This document shows, piece after piece, positions 34,234 through 41,227 of a DNA stretch of 41,331 nt. The position numbers and the translations under genes were made by a program. The stretch is from assembly GCA_905214725.1 (NCBI GenBank), contig CAJMNH010000016.1, forward strand, positions 1-41,331, read 5' to 3'. The DNA comes from an uncultured bacterium. GTDB lineage: Bacteria > Bacteroidota > Bacteroidia > Bacteroidales > Rikenellaceae. Each line of letters begins with the position of its first letter. The stretch's first letter is position 1. Below the pieces are notes generated by a model, which was not told where the DNA came from, searched no databases, and was given only the letters and a program-made list of their open reading frames with translations.

Positions 34234-34320
34234 CGCTGGCGCTGCTGTGAGTTGAACGTACAGAATAAAGGGTGAGGAATCCGTTGTTTACTTAACAAGT
34301 AACGACGGATTCCTTTTTTT
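34206..34320 (+). promoter_or_regulatory. Tryptophan transcription attenuator
   Basis: All four pairing regions can be read. Region 1 (34206-34215, GCGCTCATTG) pairs with region 2 (34228-34236, CAATGACGC). The region 2 side also holds AAGTAAACAA (34221-34230), an exact complement of TTGTTTACTT (34284-34293) in region 3. Region 3 otherwise folds with region 4: AGGAATCCGT (34275-34284) with ACGGATTCCT (34305-34314), inner TTACTT/AAGTAA, then seven T. When Trp is scarce, a ribosome stalled on the Trp codons hides region 1, 2:3 forms and trpB is read; with enough Trp, the ribosome reaches the stop, covers region 2 and the terminator forms. Confidence 0.92.
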
Positions 34321-34369
34321 ATGCCCGCACCGGTCGAAAATCAGTTAAACCATCAAATACCTTATTATT

Positions 34370-35734
34370 ATGAAGACTAAAAAATTCCTGCTGACCGATC
34401 AGCAAATTCCCGCGCAATGGTATAACATCGTGGCCGACATGCCGAACAAACCGCTGCCGCCGCTCGACCCCCGTACCCGACGGCCCGTCACCCCCGAGCA
34501 GATGAACGTGCTCTTCGCCGAAGAACTCGTGCGGCAGGAGTTCTCGACCGAACGCTTCATCGACATCCCCGACGAAGTGCGCGACCTCTACCGCATCTGG
34601 CGCTGCACGCCGCTCGTACGCGCCTATGCGCTGGAACGGGCGCTCGACACGCCGGCGAAGATCTACTTCAAGAACGAAAGCGTTTCGCCCGCAGGGTCGC
34701 ACAAACCCAATACCGCCCTGCCGCAGGCCTATTACAACGCCAAGCAGGGGATCAAACACCTTACGACCGAAACGGGCGGCGGACAGTGGGGTTCGGCCAT
34801 CGCGTTGGCCAGCCAGTATTTCGGCCTCGATCTGAAGGTCTTCATGGTAAAGGTCAGTTACGACCAGAAACCCTACCGCAAGTTGCTGATGAATACATGG
34901 GGCGCCGAGGTGATTCCCTCGCCCAGTATGCTCACCGAAGCGGGACGCAGGGTGCTGGCGGCCGATCCCGATTGCTCGGGCAACCTCGGACTGGCCATTT
35001 CCGAAGCGGTCGAAACGGCCGTACAGCATCCCGAAGACACGCGTTACTGTCTGGGCAGCGTGCTGAACCACGTGCTGCTGCATCAGACGGTCATCGGCGA
35101 AGAGGCCGCGTTGCAGATGGAGATGGCGGGCGACGATCCCGATGTGGTGATCGGCTGCTTCGGCGGCGGGTCGAACTTCGCAGGCATCGCCTTCCCCTTC
35201 CTGCGCCGCAATTTCCGCAACGGAGCCAAGACGCGCGTGCTGGCCGTCGAACCCGCCTCGTGTCCCAAACTCACGCGCGGAACATTTCAGTACGACTTCG
35301 GCGACGAGGCGGGCATGACTCCCATGCTGCCCATGTACACGCTGGGACACAACTTCCAGCCGGCCGACATCCATGCCGGAGGATTGCGTTATCACGGCGC
35401 CGGCAGCATCGTGAGCCAGTTGCTGCGCGACGGATTGATCGAAGCGCAATCCGTACCGCAACTGGAAACGTTCTCGGCCGGACTGCTCTTCGCCCGTACC
35501 GAAGGAATCGTACCGGCTCCCGAATCGACCCATGCCATCGCCATCGCCGTCCGCGAGGCGTTGCAGGCGAAGGAGGAGGGACGATCGAAAACGATCCTCT
35601 TCAATCTGTCGGGACACGGCATGATCGATCTCTACGCCTACGAACAGTACTTCGAAAACAAACTGCAGGATTACGCCATCTCCGACGAAGAGCTGCGCAG
35701 CACGATCGATCAGTTGGACAAAATCATCAGATAG
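34370..35734 (+). CDS. trpB: Tryptophan synthase beta-like subunit, TrpB2 type
   Basis: 454 residues, PLP-dependent. Lys112 in SPAGSHKPNTA forms the Schiff base; the glycine-rich phosphate loop is GGGSNFAG (about 264-271). The N-terminal extension and HTTETGGGQWG-like segment mark the TrpB2 (TrpB-related) branch, not the TrpB1 that pairs with TrpA. It condenses indole with L-serine, probably without a tight TrpA partner; no trpA is near. Control by a Trp-coding leader supports a true role in Trp synthesis or indole salvage. Single-gene unit ending at the terminator 35785-35810. Confidence 0.93.
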   Translation: MKTKKFLLTDQQIPAQWYNIVADMPNKPLPPLDPRTRRPVTPEQMNVLFAEELVRQEFSTERFIDIPDEVRDLYRIWRCTPLVRAYALERALDTPAKIYFKNESVSPAGSHKPNTALPQAYYNAKQGIKHLTTETGGGQWGSAIALASQYFGLDLKVFMVKVSYDQKPYRKLLMNTWGAEVIPSPSMLTEAGRRVLAADPDCSGNLGLAISEAVETAVQHPEDTRYCLGSVLNHVLLHQTVIGEEAALQMEMAGDDPDVVIGCFGGGSNFAGIAFPFLRRNFRNGAKTRVLAVEPASCPKLTRGTFQYDFGDEAGMTPMLPMYTLGHNFQPADIHAGGLRYHGAGSIVSQLLRDGLIEAQSVPQLETFSAGLLFARTEGIVPAPESTHAIAIAVREALQAKEEGRSKTILFNLSGHGMIDLYAYEQYFENKLQDYAISDEELRSTIDQLDKIIR

Positions 35735-35784
35735 CCCTCCTTCAACATCCTCCTGCGGTTTCCTCCGGTCGGTTGGCCGGTACG

Positions 35785-35810
35785 AGTCCCCTCTGCGGAG
35801 GGGACTTTTT
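35785..35810 (+). terminator. Rho-independent terminator after trpB
   Basis: AGTCCCCTC (35785-35793) with GAGGGGACT (35798-35806), 4-nt loop, then TTTT. Confidence 0.92.
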
Positions 35811-35875
35811 CGTCGGGCCGCCGATAAAACCGTACGGCGATTTTCATACGAAGTCGTAAAAAAGCGGCGGAAAAA

Positions 35876-35906
35876 TTTGTCGCTTCCGAACATTTTCGTA
35901 CTTTTG
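35876..35906 (+). promoter_or_regulatory. Promoter of the phe leader/pheA operon
   Basis: -33 TTTG 35876-35879, 19-bp spacer, -7 TACTTTTG 35899-35906: full consensus, start of transcription expected near 35911. Confidence 0.85.
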
Positions 35907-35928
35907 CCACACATAGCCAATTGAAAGC

Positions 35929-35985
35929 ATGCAGTTTTTCGGTTTTGCATACAACTATTTTAGCTTTTTCTATTTTAGCAGATAG
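35929..35985 (+). CDS. pheL: phe (Phe/Tyr) leader peptide
   Basis: 18-codon frame MQFFGFAYNYFSFFYFSR with seven Phe and three Tyr, stop TAG 35983-35985, directly before a terminator and pheA. This is the composition expected of a leader that senses charged tRNA-Phe. The Tyr codons may let it respond to Tyr too, which would suit control of the DAHP synthase in the same operon. Confidence 0.93.
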   Translation: MQFFGFAYNYFSFFYFSR

Positions 35986-36064
35986 AGAACGGGGTTGTAT
36001 GGTTTGAATCGCAAACGAAATGTATAACGTATGAATCCCGTTCCACCGCGAACGGGATTTTTTA
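35949..36064 (+). promoter_or_regulatory. Phenylalanine transcription attenuator
   Basis: Region 1 ATACAAC (35949-35955, inside the leader peptide) is the exact complement of GTTGTAT (35994-36000) in region 2. Region 2 GAACGGGGTT (35987-35996) can instead pair with region 3 AATCCCGTTC (36034-36043, one G-U). Region 3 pairs perfectly with region 4 GAACGGGATT (36050-36059), followed by a run of T ending at 36064: the terminator. A ribosome stalled on Phe codons frees region 2 to form 2:3 (read-through); one that reaches the stop codon covers region 2 and allows 3:4. The ATG at 36031 lies in the terminator stem and is not the pheA start. Confidence 0.92.
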
Positions 36065-36075
36065 TAATCGTACGG

Positions 36076-36912
36076 ATGAAACAAGTAACCATTCAAGGCG
36101 AACCGGGCTGTTTCCACGAGGAGGCCGCACGGCGCTATTTCGGCGACGAAGAGATCGGGATCGTTCCCTGCACGACGTTCGACGCGTTGTTCGACCGCAT
36201 GCAGCACGAAGGGTCGCTGCTGGGTATCGTCGCCATCGAAAACACCATCGCCGGCAGTCTGCTGCAAAACCACGAACTGCTGCGCCGCAGCGAGTTGCAG
36301 ATCATCGGCGAATGCAAACTGCGCATCTCCCACGTACTGGCGGCGCTTCCCGGCGAACGGATCGAGAGCCTCACCGAAGTCAACTCCCACCCCATCGCCC
36401 TGATGCAGTGCGGCGAATTCCTCAAAGCCCATCCGCAACTGAAGGCCGTCGAAAAGGACGATACGGCGGGCGCCGCCGCCGAAATCGCCGCAAAGCATCT
36501 CACGGGTCATGCCGCCATTTGCGGCAGATTGGCGGCAGAACGTTACGGGCTCGATATTCTGGCGGAGGGAATCGAGACCAACAAGCGTAATTTCACGCGG
36601 TTCCTGCTGCTGGCCGACCGCTACCACGCCGACCGGTATACCGGCTCCTCGCGCGCCGACAAGGCGTCGCTCGTCTTCAGCCTGCCGCATACCCACGGAA
36701 GTCTCTCGAAGGTGCTGACCATCCTCTCGTTCTACGACATCAATCTCACTAAAATCCAGTCGATGCCCATCATCGGCTGCGAGTGGGAATATCGCTTTTA
36801 CGTGGACGTCTCCTTCGCGGACTACACCCGCTACCGGCAGTCGATCGACGCCATTACGCCCCTGACCAAAGATTTCAAAATTCTGGGCGAGTACGCCGCT
36901 TTCAATGAATAA
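36076..36912 (+). CDS. pheA: Prephenate dehydratase
   Basis: 278 residues from the ATG at 36076. Catalytic PDT domain 1-~185 (IQGEPGCFHEEAARRYF; AIENTIAGSLLQNHELL; TNKRNFTRFLLLA with the TRF motif), then an ACT domain ~195-275 (GSLSKVLTILSFYDINLTKIQSMPIIG) that normally binds Phe for feedback inhibition. It converts prephenate to phenylpyruvate in Phe synthesis. It is stand-alone, without a fused chorismate mutase; that activity is on the next gene, 15 bp downstream. Regulation by the attenuator plus the ACT domain gives two levels of Phe control. Confidence 0.95.
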   Translation: MKQVTIQGEPGCFHEEAARRYFGDEEIGIVPCTTFDALFDRMQHEGSLLGIVAIENTIAGSLLQNHELLRRSELQIIGECKLRISHVLAALPGERIESLTEVNSHPIALMQCGEFLKAHPQLKAVEKDDTAGAAAEIAAKHLTGHAAICGRLAAERYGLDILAEGIETNKRNFTRFLLLADRYHADRYTGSSRADKASLVFSLPHTHGSLSKVLTILSFYDINLTKIQSMPIIGCEWEYRFYVDVSFADYTRYRQSIDAITPLTKDFKILGEYAAFNE

Positions 36913-36927
36913 ATACCCGATAAGATT

Positions 36928-37998
36928 ATGGAAATGAACGATCTGCAACCCATCATACTCCCCGGCGTTTCGGCCAAACGACCGCTCGTGATCGCCGGCC
37001 CGTGCAGCGCCGAAACCGAAGAGCAGGTGCTGTCCTCCGCCCGTGCGCTGGCCGCGCAGGAGGTGAAAATCTTCCGCGCCGGCATCTGGAAACCCCGCAC
37101 CAAACCCGGCGGATTCGAAGGCGTAGGCGTCAAAGGGCTCCGCTGGCTGCAACGCGTCAAAGCAGAAACCGGCATGTACGTCTCGACCGAAGTGGCCACC
37201 GAGCGCCATGTCTTCGAAGCGCTCAAAGCGGGAATCGACCTGTTGTGGATCGGCGCCCGCACCTCGGCCAATCCCTTCGCCATGCAGGAATTGGCAAGCG
37301 CTCTGAGCGGCGTGGATATTCCGGTGCTGGTCAAGAATCCGGTGAATCCCGATCTCGAACTGTGGATCGGCGCCATCGAACGACTCTACAATGCCGGCCT
37401 GCGCCGGCTGGGAGCGATCCATCGCGGTTTCAGCATCTACGACAAGACGATCTACCGCAACCACCCCCAGTGGCATATTCCCATCGAACTGCGCCGCCGG
37501 CTGCCGCAACTGCCGCTGTTGTGCGACCCGAGCCACATCGGCGGCAAACGCGAACTGGTGGCTCCGCTCTCGCAGGAGGCGATGGACCTCGGTTTCGACG
37601 GTCTGATCGTCGAGGCGCACTGTACGCCCGACGAGGCGTGGAGCGACAAACAGCAGCAGGTCACCCCCGACGTTCTCTCCTTCATGCTCCATACGCTCGT
37701 GGTGCGCGAGACGACCCAGACTACCGAAAGCCTCGCCGAACTGCGCCAGCAGATCGACAAGCTCGACGACGACCTGCTGGCGCTGATGGCCAAGCGCATG
37801 CGCATCTCGCGCGAAATCGGGCAATATAAGAAAGAGCACAGCATGCCGATTCTGCAAGCCAAGCGTTACGACGAAATTCTCAACAAACGCGGCGCGCAGG
37901 CGGTCGATCTGGGCATCAATCCCGAATTCATCAAGACCCTGTTACAGGCCATCCACGAGGAGTCCGTCCACGAGCAGGTCAAGGTGATCAACCAATAA
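36928..37998 (+). CDS. DAHP synthase fused to chorismate mutase (AroQ type)
   Basis: 356 residues. Residues ~15-260 are a type I-beta (KDPS-like) DAHP synthase: VIAGPCSAE, FRAGIWKPRTKPGGFEG, VKNPVNPDLELWIGA, LCDPSHIGGKR, EAHCTPDEAWSD. Residues ~270-350 are an AroQ-fold chorismate mutase (LRQQIDKLDDDLLALMAKRMRISREIGQYK). So one protein carries the first step of the shikimate pathway and the branch step chorismate to prephenate, the substrate of PheA encoded 15 bp upstream. In such fusions the mutase domain often passes prephenate feedback to the synthase. In many Bacteroidales an aminotransferase and tyrA join this cluster; here neither is present. Confidence 0.95.
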   Translation: MEMNDLQPIILPGVSAKRPLVIAGPCSAETEEQVLSSARALAAQEVKIFRAGIWKPRTKPGGFEGVGVKGLRWLQRVKAETGMYVSTEVATERHVFEALKAGIDLLWIGARTSANPFAMQELASALSGVDIPVLVKNPVNPDLELWIGAIERLYNAGLRRLGAIHRGFSIYDKTIYRNHPQWHIPIELRRRLPQLPLLCDPSHIGGKRELVAPLSQEAMDLGFDGLIVEAHCTPDEAWSDKQQQVTPDVLSFMLHTLVVRETTQTTESLAELRQQIDKLDDDLLALMAKRMRISREIGQYKKEHSMPILQAKRYDEILNKRGAQAVDLGINPEFIKTLLQAIHEESVHEQVKVINQ

Positions 37999-38049
37999 CC
38001 GCTGCGGTCGGCCGGGCACAGACCGTTCGCAAACGGCAGCGCGCAAAGA

Positions 38050-38205
38050 GAACAGCCATCGGAAACGAACGTTTTCGATCAGTGAGAGCAGAGACCGCTT
38101 GCGGGCTATGCCGAGCGCAGAAAACGACTGTGAAAACGACCGTTTTCGATCAGTGAGAGCGGAAGCCGCCTGAGCCCCCTGCCGAGCACGGAAAACGATA
38201 GTTGA
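38050..38205 (-). repeat. Left array of ~72-bp repeats (inverted copy)
   Basis: Two or more units; GTTTTCGA recurs at 38071 and 38142 (71-bp period), with shared blocks AACGACTGTGAAAACGA, GATCAGTGAGAGC and CGCTTGCGGGCTATGCCGAG. It is the reverse complement of the units at 39509-39740. Each unit contains GAAAACG/CGTTTTC arms that can fold. It lies just before the acyltransferase gene. Confidence 0.85.
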
Positions 38206-38230
38206 AACCAAACCTTATAACCCTAACTTT

Positions 38231-39352
38231 ATGAACGAACCCCAACCCAAACTCTCGCAGCGACTGTTGTCGCTCGACGCCCTGAGAGGCTTCGACATGC
38301 TCTTTATCATGGGCTTCGCGACGCTCGTCGCAAACGTCTGCCATCTCTTTCCGGGCGACGTATCGGCGGCCGTCGCAGCGTCGATGAGCCATCCCGAGTG
38401 GCACGGTTTCTCGCACCACGACACCATCTTTCCGCTCTTTCTCTTCATCGCGGGCATCTCCTATCCCTTCTCGCTCCACAAACAGCGTTCGCTGGGAGCC
38501 ACGCAGGGCGACCTCTACCGCAAAATCCTGAAACGCGGATTGCTCCTCATCTTTTTCGGATTGATCTACAACGGTCTGTTCCGTCTCAACTGGCCGATGC
38601 GCACGGCCAGCGTACTGGGACGCATCGGTCTGGCTTGGGCGCTGGCCGCCGTGCTGTTTCTCAATTTCCGCACGCGCACGCGCATCGGAATCGTCGGTGC
38701 GATCCTCTTCGGGTACTGGGCTCTGCTGGCACTCGTGCCCGCACCCGACGCTCCGGCGGGCGCCGACATCTACTCGATGGAGGGAACGATCGTCGGCTAC
38801 ATCGACCGTCTGCTGCTGCCGGGCCGGCTCTACAACAAGATTTTCGACCCCGAAGGATTGCTCTCGACCGTTCCGGCCGTCGCCACGGCGATGCTCGGCA
38901 TGCTCACCGGCGAATTCATCCGGCAGCCTGAACAGCGGTTCTCCGGCAACCGCAAAGCGCTCTATATGGCGTTGGCCGCCATCGCCTTCACGCTTGTCGG
39001 CATGTTGTGGGATCTCAGTTTTCCGATCAACAAAAAGCTCTGGACCAGCTCATTCGTCTGCGTCGTCGCAGGCTATTCGCTCGGCATGTTCGCCCTCTTC
39101 TATTGGCTCATCGACGTAAAGGGGTACAAAGGCTGGGTATTGCCGTTCCAAGTGATCGGCCTCAACTCGATCACGATCTACATGGCGCAGCGCATCATCG
39201 ACTTCAAGGGCATCTCCACCTTCTTCTTCGGAGGACTAGCCTCGAAAATGCCGGAAGCGATTGCGCCGGTCATCGCCAGCACGGGCTATCTTGTCGTCAG
39301 CTGGCTCTTCCTCTATTTCCTCTACAAAAAGAAGATTTTCCTGAAAGTCTGA
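38231..39352 (+). CDS. HGSNAT/NagX-like membrane acyltransferase (DUF5009-type)
   Basis: 373 residues, about ten membrane segments. Family signatures: RLLSLDALRGFDMLFIMG at the N-terminus, HHDTIFPLFLFIAGISYPFSL with the invariant His-rich loop (about residues 60-80), SVLGRIGLAWALAAVLFL and LNSITIYMAQRIID. Relatives include human heparan-alpha-glucosaminide N-acetyltransferase and bacterial NagX, which move acetyl groups to sugars across the membrane; the acceptor here is unknown, perhaps an amino sugar from host or cell wall. It stands alone between two inverted repeat arrays, with its own terminator at 39416-39451. Confidence 0.88.
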   Translation: MNEPQPKLSQRLLSLDALRGFDMLFIMGFATLVANVCHLFPGDVSAAVAASMSHPEWHGFSHHDTIFPLFLFIAGISYPFSLHKQRSLGATQGDLYRKILKRGLLLIFFGLIYNGLFRLNWPMRTASVLGRIGLAWALAAVLFLNFRTRTRIGIVGAILFGYWALLALVPAPDAPAGADIYSMEGTIVGYIDRLLLPGRLYNKIFDPEGLLSTVPAVATAMLGMLTGEFIRQPEQRFSGNRKALYMALAAIAFTLVGMLWDLSFPINKKLWTSSFVCVVAGYSLGMFALFYWLIDVKGYKGWVLPFQVIGLNSITIYMAQRIIDFKGISTFFFGGLASKMPEAIAPVIASTGYLVVSWLFLYFLYKKKIFLKV

Positions 39353-39415
39353 CCTTCGGGGTGTCATTGCGCAACCCCTTCCCGAGCAGGGATATCCTGC
39401 CGAAAAAACGCCGCA

Positions 39416-39451
39416 AGAGCGGGTGTGAAGAGATTCACACCCGCTCTTTTT
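39416..39451 (+). terminator. Rho-independent terminator of the acyltransferase gene
   Basis: Perfect 14-bp stem AGAGCGGGTGTGAA (39416-39429) with TTCACACCCGCTCT (39434-39447), GAGA loop, then TTTTT. Confidence 0.95.
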
Positions 39452-39508
39452 CATGCCGAGACCGCCGCAGAATCCTTCCGAATCCACATCGGCCCGACCG
39501 TCACAGGA

Positions 39509-39740
39509 AATCATTCGCTTTTTTGCAGTCGTTTTCTCGCCTCGGCACAGTCCGAACAAGTTCGTCTCTGCCCTCGCTGATCGAAAACGTTCGTTTCCAC
39601 AGTCGTTTTCTGCGCTCGGCATAGCCCGCAAGCGGTCTCTGCGCTCGACTTATCGAAAACGTTCGTTTCCACAGTCGTTTTCTCGCCTCGGCATAGCCCG
39701 CAAGCGGTCTCTGCACTCGACTTATCGAAAACGTTCCGTC
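39509..39740 (+). repeat. Right array of 72-bp repeats
   Basis: About three units with an exact 72-bp period (TCGAAAAC at 39581, 39653 and 39725); the first unit (39509-39580) is diverged. Shared blocks: CGTTCGTTTCCACAGTCG, TCGGCATAGCCCGCAAGCGG. Units are contiguous without spacers. Because 72 is divisible by three, open frames run through the array on the minus strand (RPLAGYAERRKRLWKRTFS repeats), but these are a by-product and not a gene. Opposite orientation to the array at 38050-38205. Confidence 0.9.
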
Positions 39741-39781
39741 CGATTCCGCATTCCAGCATCTGCAACCCGCAGCCGGAAATA

Positions 39782-39902
39782 AAAAACTCCGACCGGACTT
39801 TGCGAGCCGGTCGGAATCCCCCTTACATAATTATCAACCTATATGCAAATCTGTCGAAGAAAGAGTTCGTTTTTTCAACTCGAAAACACAAAACTTTCAC
39901 GA
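39782..39902 (-). ncRNA. Putative small RNA (~120 nt) with own promoter and terminator
   Basis: A full-consensus promoter (39908-39938) points left, and 90 bp further lies a strong Rho-independent terminator reading left: TCCGACCGG/CCGGTCGGA (39815-39807 with 39796-39788) followed by TTTTTTATTT. Nothing else lies between, so a transcript of about 115-120 nt is predicted. It could be a regulatory RNA. A short frame of 25 codons (GTG at 39900 to TAA at 39823) starts almost at the expected transcription start, so a leaderless micro-peptide is the alternative. I do not recognise it as a known RNA family. Confidence 0.6.
39786..39815 (-). terminator. Terminator of the putative small RNA
   Basis: 9-bp GC-rich stem (39788-39796 with 39807-39815), T run TTTTTTATTT on the minus strand. 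Confidence 0.85.
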
Positions 39903-39907
39903 CGAAA

Positions 39908-39938
39908 CAAAGATAGGGACTATAATTCATCTTACAAA
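39908..39938 (-). promoter_or_regulatory. Promoter of the putative small RNA
   Basis: -33 TTTG at 39938-39935, 19-bp spacer, -7 TATCTTTG at 39915-39908, minus strand: full consensus. Open frames that cross it are not credible genes. Confidence 0.8.
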
Positions 39939-39940
39939 AT

Positions 39941-40202
39941 TTTTTGCCATATATTTCCACTTTAAACGACATTTTTCCTGATTTCACGGCACATCTCCTT
40001 TCGAAACCGCAAATTCGGACTGCCGAACCGAAAAAACAGCCGGTTCCGCGCAACGCTTCGACGGGGGCGGGATCGCCGTGCTGCGGCCCGACCATGCGGC
40101 GGCCGCGCATAATCCGCAGCGCGAAACGAAGAAACCGCGCCGGTACGATCTGTCGATAATCGTGCCGGCGCGCTGTAAAATCGGGAAACGAGCGGATTCG
40201 GA
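39941..40202. other. Non-coding stretch downstream of manA
   Basis: AT-rich up to about 40000, then GC-rich up to 40202. One clear hairpin with CGCGCCGGTACGAT / ATCGTGCCGGCGCG arms (about 40136-40172) lies ~30 nt past the manA stop and could be its transcript end, although it lacks a T run. I see no gene. Confidence 0.4.
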
Positions 40203-41189
40203 TTACTCCTCCGGCTCCTCCACATAACTGCTGAGAAACCGCAGCCCGTCATGTCCGGGCAGCAGCGTCACCTGCCGCGTCGAAGCGGGGATCAGCACGG
40301 TCTCTCCCTGCCGCACCGCCAACCGGTTCCCTTCGGAGTCGACCAACTCGCCTGCTCCGGCGACGAAGATCAGCACCACGAACGAATCGAGCGTCGAATA
40401 GTCGCACAGCACGCTGAAAGTGGCGTCGCAGAGGTGCGTGGTAAAATAGGGACAGGAGATCAGCTCCGTATCTTTGTTGCGAATCCGTTCGTAATGCGTG
40501 CGGTAATCGGCCGGCACATCGTAATCGATCGCCTCCATGGCCAACTCGGTATGCAGTTCGCGCGGCTTGCCGTCGGGGCCCGGCCGGCCGTAGTCGTAGA
40601 TACGATAGGTCAGGTCCGACGTCTGCTGAATTTCGGCGATGAAGGCTCCTGCGCCGATGCTGTGGACGCGCCCCGCCGGCAGGAAGAAGACGTCGCCCGC
40701 AGCGATGGGATGATCGCGCAGCAAGTCGCAAATCGTATGGTCGGCAACCGCCGCCGCATAGGCTTCGGGCGTCACGCTGCGGTCGAACCCGATGCGCAGA
40801 TGCGCGCCGTCCGTTTCGGAAACGACGTACCACATCTCGGTCTTTCCCTTCATCCGGTGGCGTTCCCACGCCAGACGGTCGTCGGGATGCACCTGAATCG
40901 AAAGGTCTTCACGGGCGTCGATGAATTTGACCAGCAACGGAAATTCGTTGCCGAACCGTTCGTAATTGCCCCGCCCTACCAACTCCGCGCCATAGCGATC
41001 GATGAGCGCAGGCAGAGAGATTCCCTTGCAGGGGCCGTTGGCCGCGATCGATTCATGTCCGGCAACGCCCGACAGTTCCCAGCTTTCGCCGACGGCCTGC
41101 CGAGAGGTTTCGATTCCTTTATAAGCGGCAATCTTCTCGCCGCCCCAAATCATGGGACGCAGGAAGGGTTCGAATTTCAAAGGATACAT
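40203..41189 (-). CDS. manA: Mannose-6-phosphate isomerase, class I
   Basis: 328 residues, cytoplasmic Zn enzyme of the cupin type. Metal-site motifs: SIQVHPDD (about 97-104), GKTEMWYV (about 115-122), and FLPAGRVHSIGAGAFIAEIQQTSDLTYRIYDYGR (about 170-203, quoted in part: PAGRVHSIGAG, EIQQTSD). The C-terminal cupin half (GAGELVDSEGNRL) is short, so it belongs to the small ManA form of Bacteroidota and Firmicutes, not the longer E. coli type. It interconverts mannose-6-P and fructose-6-P, for mannose use or for supplying GDP-mannose. An AraC-family gene ends 38 bp upstream in the same direction. Confidence 0.95.
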   Translation of the reverse strand: MYPLKFEPFLRPMIWGGEKIAAYKGIETSRQAVGESWELSGVAGHESIAANGPCKGISLPALIDRYGAELVGRGNYERFGNEFPLLVKFIDAREDLSIQVHPDDRLAWERHRMKGKTEMWYVVSETDGAHLRIGFDRSVTPEAYAAAVADHTICDLLRDHPIAAGDVFFLPAGRVHSIGAGAFIAEIQQTSDLTYRIYDYGRPGPDGKPRELHTELAMEAIDYDVPADYRTHYERIRNKDTELISCPYFTTHLCDATFSVLCDYSTLDSFVVLIFVAGAGELVDSEGNRLAVRQGETVLIPASTRQVTLLPGHDGLRFLSSYVEEPEE

Positions 41190-41227
41190 AATCTACTGAT
41201 TTAAGATAGTCTCATCGCTCGAAAAAC

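Noticed and set aside
36031..36075. Earlier ATG for pheA
   Set aside because: It lies in the attenuator terminator stem; the ATG at 36076 begins the conserved PDT sequence.
35710..37857. Open frame of 715 codons on the minus strand
   Set aside because: Antisense to pheA, the phe leader and the DAHP synthase fusion; no recognisable motif.
39501..39765. CRISPR array or repeat-protein gene
   Set aside because: The 72-bp units are contiguous with no unique spacers and no cas genes, so it is not CRISPR. The open frames exist only because 72 is a multiple of three, and they have no start or signal context.
39823..40110. 95-codon minus-strand frame
   Set aside because: It crosses a full-consensus promoter and its upstream part is GC-rich non-coding-like sequence; only the last 25 codons could be translated from that promoter, which is noted under the small RNA.
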